A DNA stretch of 64,000 nt from Tritrichomonas musculus (taxonomy: Eukaryota > Parabasalia > Tritrichomonadida > Tritrichomonadidae), in NCBI GenBank assembly GCA_039105265.1, contig JAPFFF010000039.1, positions 620,001 through 684,000 of the forward strand. The letters run 5' to 3'. Made by a program: the position numbers and the translations under genes. Shown piece by piece: positions 38,524 to 47,739 of the stretch (within the stretch, counting starts at the first letter, position 1; each line of letters begins with the position of its first letter). The notes under the pieces are model-generated. The model made no database searches. It was not told the DNA's origin and was given only the letters and a program-made list of their open reading frames with translations.

Positions 38524-40008
38524 TTAATACTTATAAATTTGAACCTGATATGGTTCAAGGACAACAAATAATCCTTTGTTTCTAGTTTCATCTCCATTAC
38601 GATAAAATGTTGATTCAGTTAATATTTCTTTCAATAAAATTATTTCGCCATTTGGTGCATAAGGTAATCGAACCCAGCCACTAGAACGATTATCTCCATA
38701 GTTTACAGTTATTAAAATATGTTCTTCTCCATATGAATAAGACCAAGCTGGAATTGTTGATGATCCATCGACATACAATTGAGAAAATTCCCCATATTTC
38801 ATAGATTTACGTTTGAGAAGCTCGAAAAGTTTGTTATAAAAATGGATACACTCAGAATTTGGTTCTTCTGAATTAGCTCTACGTAAATGAACATCGATCT
38901 TGTTACGAGGCCCTTCCCATTGAAATGTATTAATGAACCTCATTCCTGGAAGAGTAAGTAAACAAGCAGCTGCTGCATTTGCTTGTGTATAGCCACCAAA
39001 AGTTTTAACCGCGCGATTTTCATCATGATTTTCAGTAAAGAAACAACTATGCGATTTAACTTCCGCTGAACGTCGTAATACTTGATCAACAAAATTAGTA
39101 ACTTCTTTGTCTCGGAGTTTATCGTAAGGAATCTTATCGTATACATAATTAAATCCAAGGTCTACAAGGGTTTGCTCTGTATCATGATAGCATTCTCCTA
39201 AGAAAATAAAGTTTGGATAATCAGCCTTGACTGCAGTTGTGGCTTCTTTCCAAAATTCTGTTGATGGAGTTGCATATCCTAACTCTTTGAGCTCTTTTTC
39301 CCAACATCTCTCGAAGATTTTATTTATAACACAATGTGACATATCACATCTAACACCATCTGCAATAGATGCAATAAACTTTAAAACGCCAATTTGATGA
39401 TCTCTTAAACCTCTATCGAAATAATTAAATTGTGCGCAATCAGTCCAGGAAGTTGATTCGTATTCTTTACCATAGGCAATTCCAGCATTTGAATATCTCG
39501 TTTTGTCTTGTAATGGGAAATGATTTGTATAAATATAAAAGTTTTTATTTGTTTTGATTTCTGAAGCTTCCCAGGCAGAGTGGTTTGGAACAAAATCTAG
39601 CATCAGCTTAATTCCTCTTTTATTTAATTGGTCTCGAACCCATTTGATATCGTCAAGAGTGCCAACTGCTGGATTAACACTATATCTAACTATCGAGTAT
39701 GGCGATCCAATAATATCTTCATTTGTCCAGCCTGGGCAATTTTCGTTATATCCTTGGATACATCCAGCATCTTCCTGCGCAATTTTCAAACTATTTGGAC
39801 CAAGTGCCCAGATTCCCATAAACCAAACCCACTCAAACCCTTTGTTTTTCCAATCATCAAATTCTTGTTCTGGAATATCTCTTATTGTGCATTGCTTATT
39901 TAATTTTTTTCCTAATGAATATAAATAAGGACGGGTAGTAATTTCGTAAAGTGTAGTTGGTATTTGTATTGATTTCGAAATAATGGTAAAAAGAAGGATT
40001 TTGATCAT
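38524..40008 (-). CDS. GH13 alpha-amylase-family enzyme, probably secreted
   Basis: A 494-residue protein with an N-terminal hydrophobic leader (MIKILLFTIISKSIQIP). The GH13 barrel motifs are all visible: KGFEWVWFMGIWALG, LMLDFVPNHSAW (region I), DGVRCDMSH (nucleophile Asp222), IFLGECYHD (acid Glu272) and FFTENHDENR (stabilising Asp329). The C-terminal beta domain runs from YGEFSQLYVDGSS to the end. Regions match bacterial-type alpha-amylases or glucanotransferases. GAIN-like or carbohydrate-binding extensions are absent. It should cleave alpha-1,4 glucans such as host glycogen or starch outside the cell or in the endomembrane system. It completes a set of three glycosidases within 32 kb. They are not an operon: they are dispersed and on both strands. 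Confidence 0.92.
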   Translation of the reverse strand: MIKILLFTIISKSIQIPTTLYEITTRPYLYSLGKKLNKQCTIRDIPEQEFDDWKNKGFEWVWFMGIWALGPNSLKIAQEDAGCIQGYNENCPGWTNEDIIGSPYSIVRYSVNPAVGTLDDIKWVRDQLNKRGIKLMLDFVPNHSAWEASEIKTNKNFYIYTNHFPLQDKTRYSNAGIAYGKEYESTSWTDCAQFNYFDRGLRDHQIGVLKFIASIADGVRCDMSHCVINKIFERCWEKELKELGYATPSTEFWKEATTAVKADYPNFIFLGECYHDTEQTLVDLGFNYVYDKIPYDKLRDKEVTNFVDQVLRRSAEVKSHSCFFTENHDENRAVKTFGGYTQANAAAACLLTLPGMRFINTFQWEGPRNKIDVHLRRANSEEPNSECIHFYNKLFELLKRKSMKYGEFSQLYVDGSSTIPAWSYSYGEEHILITVNYGDNRSSGWVRLPYAPNGEIILLKEILTESTFYRNGDETRNKGLFVVLEPYQVQIYKY

Positions 40009-40797
40009 TTATAAAATATAAAATGTTTCAATTCAAATTCAAAACACTATCGATCATCATACATTTAAAAAATTGAATTATTAGAACTTTTTTCAAATTA
40101 AAGGGTTCAGAAATTGAATTAAAGATAATTTCTTTTATTCATTTTTATCTTAAAATTGCTGAATTTATATGACTAATTTTTTACATTAAATTGATGTAAA
40201 TATTTCATTTAACATTAAATTTATATCATAAATAAATTTTTCGAATATTTTTACGCTTTAATCTAAATGATTAAAAAATATTAATCATATCTAATCCAAA
40301 TTTCATTTTTCTAAATTCTTGAATTCTGAGCTCGAATTACATATGATTTTGAATTATATAGTAATGATGCAAAAAAGAATCATCATTTTTTTATAACTAA
40401 AATCGTGATTAAGATACAACTCCATCATATACTGTAACATTAAAATAACTTCTCTATTTTACATTTAGTTTAAAAAAACCAAGATGAGAAATGAATAAAA
40501 CCTCCTAATTGTTTTGTAAGAAGAACTCAATTTCATTGTCACAGATTCAAACAATGCTTAAATTGCCAACATATACAATAAAGATATTAAACACCATATA
40601 TCATTAATGATTGGAAGGTGTGTATTCAGTAAATATGTTGAAGATCAGAAAAAAAGCTGGTAAAAAAAAAGCCAATCTTTCAATAAATAATAAGAAAAAT
40701 GTCCAATTAATTTTTGAAGTTTTAGCGTCAGATAAATCAATTAATTGGATTTAAATTGTTCAATATTATACCAAAAATTAATTGAACCGTTTTCCAT
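40009..40797. other. Amylase upstream region
   Basis: AT-rich DNA without an open frame. It should hold the amylase promoter at the left end. The right part adjoins a kinase fragment. Confidence 0.4.
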
Positions 40798-41049
40798 TTA
40801 ATCCATGAATATGGTAAGATTATCATTGTCTTGGAAATCATTGTATGATATCCCTTCAAATTGTATAATGGTTGGACGATGAACTTTCATTAAGATGTTG
40901 AGCTCTCGTAAAACAAATTTGCGTTCTTGCGATGTCATTTCTCGATAACTCGTTTTGGCTGCATATCGTTTGCCTGTGCTTTTGTTTCATACAAAATTGA
41001 TTATTCCAAATCCTCCCACTTTTGGTTTGGTAAATATAGTATAATCGTT
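40798..41049 (-). pseudogene. Protein-kinase N-lobe fragment
   Basis: The minus strand reads VGGFGIINFV, an in-frame stop, NKSTGKRYAAKTSYREMTS, then ERKFVLRELNILMKVHRP, TIIQFEGISY and DNDNLTIFMD followed by a stop. This is a kinase glycine loop, the Y-A-A-K lysine, the alpha-C helix and strands beta4-5. The catalytic lobe is missing. It is an old fragment of a trichomonad TKL-type kinase gene. Confidence 0.7.
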
Positions 41050-41595
41050 GGTATTAAAGACATATTAATCATTTATTATTCTTGAGTTGAACTTGAGATG
41101 CATTTGTCTTGGATTTGTGGATCCATTGCTTGCTTCTTTATTGGATCTGATTCAGATGTACCATTGAATTTTTTTTTAATTTTTATGAATATTTCAATTT
41201 AAAAAGTGAAAAATTGAATGAAAATTGCTACAGCAAAATTTGCCCTACCATTTGGAATTTTGATTTAGCTAAATTCTATAAGAAGATGTTTATTTTAAGA
41301 ACTTGGCTTAACATCTTTCGAAATGGAAAATGAATTCAAATTTTCTATAAGTAATCACAAAAAAAAAAAAAATTTCAGAGATATTATTTTTTTTATATTA
41401 GTAACTTTTTGAATATACGGAAATTTATATTTTCAATGTAATAAAATAATCAATACAAATATTAAATCGATTATATTCTCAATTACTAAAATATGATTAT
41501 ATATTTATTAAAAAGCAATTTTTATAAATGTATCAATTTATTTTAAAATAAATATTATATAATAAATAAATAAAAAATATAATTCATGAAACTCT
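41050..41595. other. Non-genic AT-rich DNA left of the Mutator-like element
   Basis: No open frame. Contains A-runs near 41360. Nothing recognised. Confidence 0.4.
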
Positions 41596-41604
41596 TTTGT
41601 AACC

Positions 41605-43183
41605 GGATTAGGAAAAAAATTCCAACTTGGAATTTCCAAGTTTTTTTTATTTCACATGTCAAGAAAACTTGGAAATTCCAAGTTTTTTTTTCCCTGAGCT
41701 TTTCTTCAACAATAGCAAGAACAAAATGATAAAAAACGCGTTAATACTTTAATATAATAAGTTATCAATATCATTTGGCAATTTTTTTCGTGCATTTCAT
41801 CCAAATCTTAAAATGCTGATACTGATATCATTACGCCATGCATCTCAAAATACAAAAACAAATGCAAATTTACCGCTATCAACACTTTAATAACAATATA
41901 CGATTCATTTACCATGCAAATTTCGAAATTTTCATTTTGACTCTCATAATTAATATTCAATAATTATACTAGCATTAAATAAATGTATCTATCCGAAAAA
42001 TTCAAATAGGAAATAAAAAAAAAGATATCTTTCCTAAATTAAAAAAAAAAAAAATCCATATATAACTTTCTCTCACGATATTTTTTTTATTTATTTATTT
42101 TTATAATATGCTTTTAAACTCAGGAAAAAGGTATAATATTAGCTTAATATTTAGATAATCTAAGAATGTATCACAATTAATTCAAAAAGTTTTAATAAAC
42201 CATTCAAAAAAAAAAAAAGTTCGGTGCTTTTTTTATTCCTACCGAATGTTTTTTGATTCATTAAAGCTTCTTATAAACCATTCAGATATAATAATTGATC
42301 ATGTTAAAAAGAAAAAAGTAAAAAAAAAATTTATTAAAATAGATCATGTTAAAAAAAAAAAATATTTATTAAATTTAAAATATTTCATTTTCATCATCAG
42401 AAACAATAACGCCATTTTGCATTTTTTGGAATCTCTTAAATTAAAAGTGATTTGAAAAGGACAATCCTGATCTTTGCATTGAATTTTATAATAATTTCCA
42501 GAATTTAGAATATTAAACTTTATTGATTTTGTACGTGCTAAATTTATGCAATATTGAATCATTTCGTCCTTATTTTCAAAAAAATTGACGAGTTCTATTT
42601 TCGATGTTTCCATCAAGATTAGAAATGGAAAAACTAAACGAATTTGTATAATATTTGAATGGTTTATCACAACTTTTTGAATGAATTGTTAGAACTTTTT
42701 GAAATTTTTTTAAAAAAACATTCGGTAGGATAAAGAATTAGTTCATACTTCATATTAATTATACTAGCATAAAATAATTTTCCATATTAATGTAATTATG
42801 TATATTGATTATGCTAGTATAATTACTGAAAATATTAATTATGAGAGTCAAAATGAAAATTTCGAAATTTGCATGGTAAATGAATCGTATATTGTTATTA
42901 AAGTGTTGATAGCGGTAAATTTGCATTTGTTTTTGTATTTTGAGATGCATGGCGTAATGATATCAGTATCAGCATTTTAAGATTTGGATGAAATGCACGA
43001 AAAAAATTGCCAAATGATATTGATAACTTATTATATTAAAGTATTAACGCGTTTTTTATCATTTTGTTCTTGCTATTGTTGAAGAAAAGCTCAGGGAAAA
43101 AAAAACTTGGAATTTCCAAGTTTTCTTGACATGTGAAATAAAAAAAACTTGGAAATTCCAAGTTGGAATTTTTTTCCGCATCC
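41605..43183. mobile_element. Mutator-like element (MULE) deletion derivative with long inverted arms
   Basis: The ends read GGATTAGGAAAAAAATTCCA on the left and, reversed, GGATGCGGAAAAAAATTCCA on the right. They are flanked by the same 9 bp, TTTGTAACC (41596-41604, 43184-43192). The inverted arms extend about 370-400 bp with near identity (CAAGAACAAAATGATAAAAA and CTGATACTGATATCATTACG occur in inverted order on the other side). Near each tip, palindromic CTTGGAAATTCCAAG-type words are repeated twice. Nine-bp duplications with long arms are typical of MULEs. Between the arms lies a transposase N-terminal remnant and a second, inner inverted pair (near 42185-42210 and 42655-42685). It looks young because the arms and target duplication are well kept. 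Confidence 0.8.
42344..42613 (-). pseudogene. MuDR/FAR1-type zinc-domain remnant inside the MULE
   Basis: Starting at METSKIELVNFFENKDEM, the frame reads IQYCINLARTKSIKFNIL, then YYKIQCKDQDCPFQITFNL. This has the F...-helix-x-x-F/Y-x-I...C-x4-C-P-x-x-I arrangement of the N-terminal DNA-binding zinc domain of MULE transposases. The frame then drifts into Lys/Phe-rich sequence and stops. The DDE catalytic domain is absent, so the element depends on another copy for movement. Confidence 0.6.
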
Positions 43184-43192
43184 TTTGTAACC

Positions 43193-43593
43193 AGAAATAT
43201 CTTAGTCCTTCTTTTCATATTTTTGTGATATTTATATTAAAAAAACGGATTTTATTAAAAAAGCATTTATTCCGTTATTCAATAAAAAAACTAATAAAAT
43301 ATTTCTATTTTATATATTTAATTTTGTATTAAATAATAAAGAAATATATTAATTTAGAAAAATATTTATAAAAACTTAAGATATTAAACTTTCAATTCTC
43401 AAGCATTGAATTTTCTATTTATTGATGATTCAATATGTTGAATTATCATAATGAATATTTTCTGAACATATCAAAATTCTCACTATAAATTTTGAATTAT
43501 AAATGAAAATTTGGATATTAAATTGACCAATTTTTGACCTTAAAATTTTATAAAACATTGACCAAGGTCTAATTATTTAGTATAGCAACTAAT
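43193..43593. other. Upstream region of the BTB-coiled-coil-F5/8C gene
   Basis: AT-rich DNA lying between the MULE and the next gene. It should contain that gene's promoter. No frame was seen. Confidence 0.4.
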
Positions 43594-45363
43594 ATGCAAC
43601 AACAAAATATCTTTAAAAATCATGATGAATTTCCAGATACCAATTCATTTTCCTATCATGGACAAAACTATCCATTCAAAGCAGATTTTTTCAAAATTTC
43701 ATCAAAATACTTTTCGCATAATCAAGAATTACTTGACAAAAAAGAGATCATACCTCTTTTAGAACCATTTGAAGACGATAATCTTGATTTTTCCGAAGAA
43801 AGCATCAAAACATTTATCAGATTTGTCCAGCACAAAAAAATTCAAATTACAAACGAAAACGTTATTCAACTCGATTTTTTGGCCAATAAATACGAAGTTA
43901 CTTCATTACAATCAGCAACAAAATTCTACATAGAGCAGCATCATCAAAAACTTGTTTTACCACTTTTGACAACGCACCAGAACGATATAAAATTTGATAC
44001 AAGCGCCTATGAAAAAGTTGTATCGCAAAATTTGTCGGTTTACATCAAAGACAAGCGCCTGTTATCTTTGAAAGTACCTGTTCTCTATCGTATTTTTAAA
44101 GAATCAAATTCAAAAGTTGATTCTAAAGAAGAAATCGATTTTTTGTTTGAATGCCTTGAAAAATACAAAAAAGAAGCATCGCCTTTGTTTAGTTTTGTTG
44201 ATTTTGGTAATGCATCAGGCGAAATTTTGAACAAATTGTTGAATGATTATGCAAACGTTTTTGATTTTCATTTTGTTAATGAAGAAATGATGAAGAGTTT
44301 TTATCAACAAAAAAGCGATTTGATTCATGTGAAAGAAGAAAATAAAATGTTACAAAAAAAGTACGATCTTCTTTTGGAAGAAATAAAAAATTTAAAATCA
44401 GAACAAACTAGAAAATTGGATGAAATTAATCAGATGCATGAAAATGAAATTAATTCTCTAAAAAATGAAATGAAAAAAACTTTTGGAGAGATATTGAAGA
44501 GCATTGAATTGAAAGATGAAAAAATCAGAAAACAAGATCTATTAATTCAAAAAGTGGTGAATGATAATGAAGAAATTAAAAACAAATTTATCCCTATTGA
44601 AGAAGAACTTAGAAAGAAGCAAGAAGAAGAACTTAGAAAGAAGCAAGAAGAAGAACTTAGAAAGAAGCAAGAAGAAGAACTTAGAAAGAAGCAAGAAGAA
44701 GAACTTAGAAAGAAGCAAGAAGAAGAACTTAGAAAGAAGCAAGAAGAAGAACTTAGAAAGAAGCAAGAAGAAGAACTTAGAAAGAAGCAAGAAGAAGAAC
44801 TTAGAAAGAAGCAAGAAGAAGAACTTAGAAAGAAGCAAGAAGAAGAACTTAAAAAAATAAAAGTATTTGATTATAACAGTGGACATGAATTTGAAGGAAT
44901 TTTTAATTATTTGAACAAAGAATGTGGAGGAAATTCTCATTTGAAAGGCATAATAAATATAAAATCAAATTGTGATCATTATAAACATTGCTATGATCTA
45001 ATTGATAATCAATTTAATGATTATTTCTATCCAAGAGAAAGTCCAAATTCATTTGTTGAATTTGATTTCAAAAAATACAGAGTTTCAATTAACAAATATT
45101 CTCTGAAAAGTAATAAAAATATATCGAGTAAGCTAATCAACTGGGAAATAGTTGGCTCAAACAACAAACAAAATTGGGATCCAATAGATGAGCGCCATAT
45201 CAGCGAATGGAGTGGAAGTTATAATGTTTCAACCTATTCAACGCAAAATGAAGAATTCTATGAATTTGTACAAATTCGTTTGAAAGGAGTGAATTCTGAC
45301 AATGGTTATTATCTGATTTTGTCATCTATTGAATTTTTTGGCAAAATTAAAAAAATGGATTGA
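43594..45363 (+). CDS. BTB-BACK-coiled-coil-F5/8C protein with internal minisatellite
   Basis: A 589-residue protein. Residues about 20-115 are BTB-like (FSYHGQNYPFKADFFKISSK, then SEESIKTFIRFVQHKKIQI). Residues about 120-235 are BACK-like (VSQNLSVYIKDKRLLSL, VPVLYRIFKES). A coiled coil from 245 to about 425 ends in ten exact copies of EEELRKKQ (residues 336-415) plus a diverged eleventh. The C-terminus (430-585) is an F5/8-type-C domain: GIFNYLNKECGGNSHLKGII, FVEFDFKKYRVSINKYSL, LINWEIVGSNNKQNWDPIDE and FVQIRLKG. The repeat lengthens the stalk between the dimerising head and the ligand-binding tail, so its copy number would set the reach. There is no signal peptide. The function is unknown. 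Confidence 0.85.
   Translation: MQQQNIFKNHDEFPDTNSFSYHGQNYPFKADFFKISSKYFSHNQELLDKKEIIPLLEPFEDDNLDFSEESIKTFIRFVQHKKIQITNENVIQLDFLANKYEVTSLQSATKFYIEQHHQKLVLPLLTTHQNDIKFDTSAYEKVVSQNLSVYIKDKRLLSLKVPVLYRIFKESNSKVDSKEEIDFLFECLEKYKKEASPLFSFVDFGNASGEILNKLLNDYANVFDFHFVNEEMMKSFYQQKSDLIHVKEENKMLQKKYDLLLEEIKNLKSEQTRKLDEINQMHENEINSLKNEMKKTFGEILKSIELKDEKIRKQDLLIQKVVNDNEEIKNKFIPIEEELRKKQEEELRKKQEEELRKKQEEELRKKQEEELRKKQEEELRKKQEEELRKKQEEELRKKQEEELRKKQEEELRKKQEEELKKIKVFDYNSGHEFEGIFNYLNKECGGNSHLKGIINIKSNCDHYKHCYDLIDNQFNDYFYPRESPNSFVEFDFKKYRVSINKYSLKSNKNISSKLINWEIVGSNNKQNWDPIDERHISEWSGSYNVSTYSTQNEEFYEFVQIRLKGVNSDNGYYLILSSIEFFGKIKKMD
44599..44838 (+). repeat. 24-bp coding minisatellite, ten identical copies
   Basis: Ten head-to-tail copies start with GAAGAAGAACTTAGAAAGAA and end GCAA, with no difference seen between copies, followed by one diverged copy. 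The other frames are also open (LERSKKKN forward and FFLLLSKF reverse), which explains overlapping false frames. Perfect identity implies very recent expansion or continuing length change. Confidence 0.95.
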
Positions 45364-45566
45364 GCAACATTTAGATTCCCAAAGATTCTAAAAAAGTTAT
45401 AACTATGGAAATTTGAGAAAACTTGTTGATAACTTTCTGAATTAACTTTCAAAATAATTAAAAATACTCACAAAAGGTTAATCGTATTTACCATCAGACA
45501 AAGCCAGTCCATTTTTGCCATCAATCAAAAATAGTCAAAATCTAGTGCGCCATATTTTAATTTGAA
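45364..45566. other. 3' flank
   Basis: Short AT-rich stretch downstream of the BTB gene with no recognised feature. Confidence 0.3.
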
Positions 45567-45920
45567 AGAGCTTCCTTAAATATAGATCGAATGCGATCAT
45601 CCAAACGACAAGCCACGTTAATAATACCTTCTTCATAAACAAATAAATATGTTTCATCAATTCGAACGTGTTACTAAAATTCAATCAAAAATACCAAATA
45701 AAGATCGAATACGAACAGCCAAACGATGATCAATGAAAAAAGTATCTTATTCATAAGCAGAATTTTTTTATATTAATCAATATGCATAAATAAAAATAAA
45801 AATTTAAATGGTTTTTTATTTATTTTCTCTTTGATTAGAACGAGCTTCCTTGAATATAGATCGGATTAGAGCATCCAAACCACTAGCCACATTAATAACT
45901 TATCCTTAATAAACAGTTAA
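45567..45920 (-). pseudogene. Unassigned repeat-protein relic (three related segments)
   Basis: Three segments of the minus strand encode related peptides about 125-145 bp apart: NVASGLDALIRSIFKEARSN (near 45838-45910), RLAVRIRSLFGIFD (near 45690-45730) and YEEGIINVACRLDDRIRSIF plus KEALS (near 45570-45640). The shared x-x-x-R/G-L-x-x-x-I-R-S-I/L-F motif means the parent gene had internal repeats. The pieces are in different frames and broken. I cannot name the family. Confidence 0.4.
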
Positions 45921-47004
45921 AAATGTAGTCAAAACTGGTTGGAACTTCGATGATTTCGTGTTTGGGGAAATTTTACGGCGTGTTTGGGCAAATCAAGTAG
46001 CTGTAACAAATTCAAAACATGGTCGTATTTTTTTTGAAATGTGATATGAAAATTATATTTTTTTCAAAATTTTGTATCAGTTGTATTTATTATTTCGGAA
46101 AGCAAATAATAAAATATATGTTGCAATGAGTTGTTTATTGATATTTAATATAGTGCATGCTAAATAATTATAAATTGTAAACTTTTTTGATGGTTATTAG
46201 TATTTTTTTTTTTATTAAAAGCAAGGTTTCAATGAAAGGATCCTTTTTATAATAGACTGAAAAATATTTTAATATATGTAAAAACGATTAATCCTGATAT
46301 TAATTCAAATTTTATAGATAATTATAATATGAATTTGGATTGATTATTTTTGGATTTCTTTGGGTTTAAAACAGGATTCTTGGGATAGTTAAGAACTTGC
46401 AAATTCACTAGGTTGGAAATCTTTCATTTAATAATTCAAATCCAATTCAAAAAGATAATTTAAAATGAAAGAATCCTATGTTTTGTTTTGTTACAAAATT
46501 TTTCACATTTTTTCATGAATAAAATTAAAATTATGCTTAACGCTACCAAGAAATTATTTTCATATATTTGAAATTTTTTTATTTGTAATTAATATTATAT
46601 TTATATCGAATAATGGATGATCGCGTGCACATTTTTAGCATCGTGAAATTATACAATTTTTCCAATAATTTTAATCTTTTATTTAAAAAGTGTAAATGCT
46701 TAAAATAGAGTTTTATATTATATTATTATAAATTCATAAAACCTTTTTATCAATGAGAAAAATCAATTTGACAATCCACTTTTTGAGAGGCTTTGTCCAA
46801 AAATTTTCGTTGCAGCTACTCTGCAAATCACATTCTGATGAATTTTCTCCTCTTTAAAAACAGTGGATTATTATGGAAGAATTTCATCTTGCATCTGCAT
46901 CAGTTCTTGATTCACTTGTTCCCTTTTTTAATAAACAAACAGATCAATTGTTTGTACCAGATGGAACAGTTTCTGCTAAAAGAGAATAATTCAAAGCCAA
47001 TCTA
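45921..47004. other. Non-genic region
   Basis: AT-rich DNA. A plus-strand stretch near 46890-46990 gives a plausible peptide (DSLVPFFNKQTDQLFVPDGT) in a broken frame, unassigned. Nothing else was recognised. Confidence 0.35.
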
Positions 47005-47430
47005 TTATTGAAATGATATTTTGGTTAATGATGAACATCCAGAAAAAGCATAATCTACAAATGAAATAACAGAATGAATTTTTTTTTCTGTTAATGATGA
47101 GCATGCAGAAAAAGCATGTTGTTCAATTTCAGTTACAGAAGAAGGAATTGATATTTGTGATAATCTTGAGCATTTTGAAAAAGTATTATTTCTAATTGAA
47201 GTTAGAGAAGAAGGAATTGATATTTGTGTTAATGATGAACATCAATAAAAAGCGTTTTCTCCAATTGATACTAAAGAAGAAGGATTTGAAAATAATAGTT
47301 GTGTTAACGAAGAACATCTAAAGAAAGCATTAACTCCAATTAAAGCTACAAAAGAAGGAATTAAGATTTGTCTTAATTTTGAACATCCATAAAAAGAATT
47401 ATTTCAAATTGAAGTTATAGACCTGAGTTA
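47005..47430 (-). pseudogene. BspA-like leucine-rich-repeat relic
   Basis: The minus strand reads as LRR_5 (BspA/TpLRR) repeats broken by stops and frame changes: FYGCSKLRQILIPSFVALIG, VNAFFRCSSLTQL, PSSLVSIGENAFY, a stop, CSSLTQISIPSSLTSIRNNT, FSKCSRLSQISIPSSVTEIE and QHAFSACSSLT. The repeated C-S-x-L-x-x-I-x-I-P-S-S-V/L-x-x-I-x-x-x-A-F pattern is unmistakable. No start codon or membrane segment remains. It lies just downstream of an intact BspA-like gene on the same strand, so it may be a decayed neighbour from a tandem pair. Confidence 0.75.
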
Positions 47431-47739
47431 TAGTATGGAAACTTTTTTGTTTGATATGATCATATTAAATCAAATCAAATGAAAACAAACGATTCACAGT
47501 TGCAAATACATAGTTATATCACACACAATCACAGACGCGATCAATAAAAACACTTTTCTAGTTCTTAGATTTACTATTTTGATTCACATATTTTTCATTA
47601 TTAATTCATTAAAACATATTTTTTTATTGGTTGTGATCAAATTTGATTAATTTCCAACTTATTTTTGGCAAGTTTCAAGCGTAGTAATCTACAAAAAGTA
47701 ATTCACGAATCTAAAAAATATATGAAAATTACTTTAGAT
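47431..47739. other. Spacer between BspA relic and intact BspA-like gene
   Basis: AT-rich DNA that should include the 3' end of the intact gene. No feature recognised. Confidence 0.35.

Noticed and set aside
44542-44940. Reverse-strand frame of Phe/Leu-rich repeats and a forward Lys/Arg-rich frame
   Set aside because: Both are by-products of the 24-bp coding minisatellite read in other frames.
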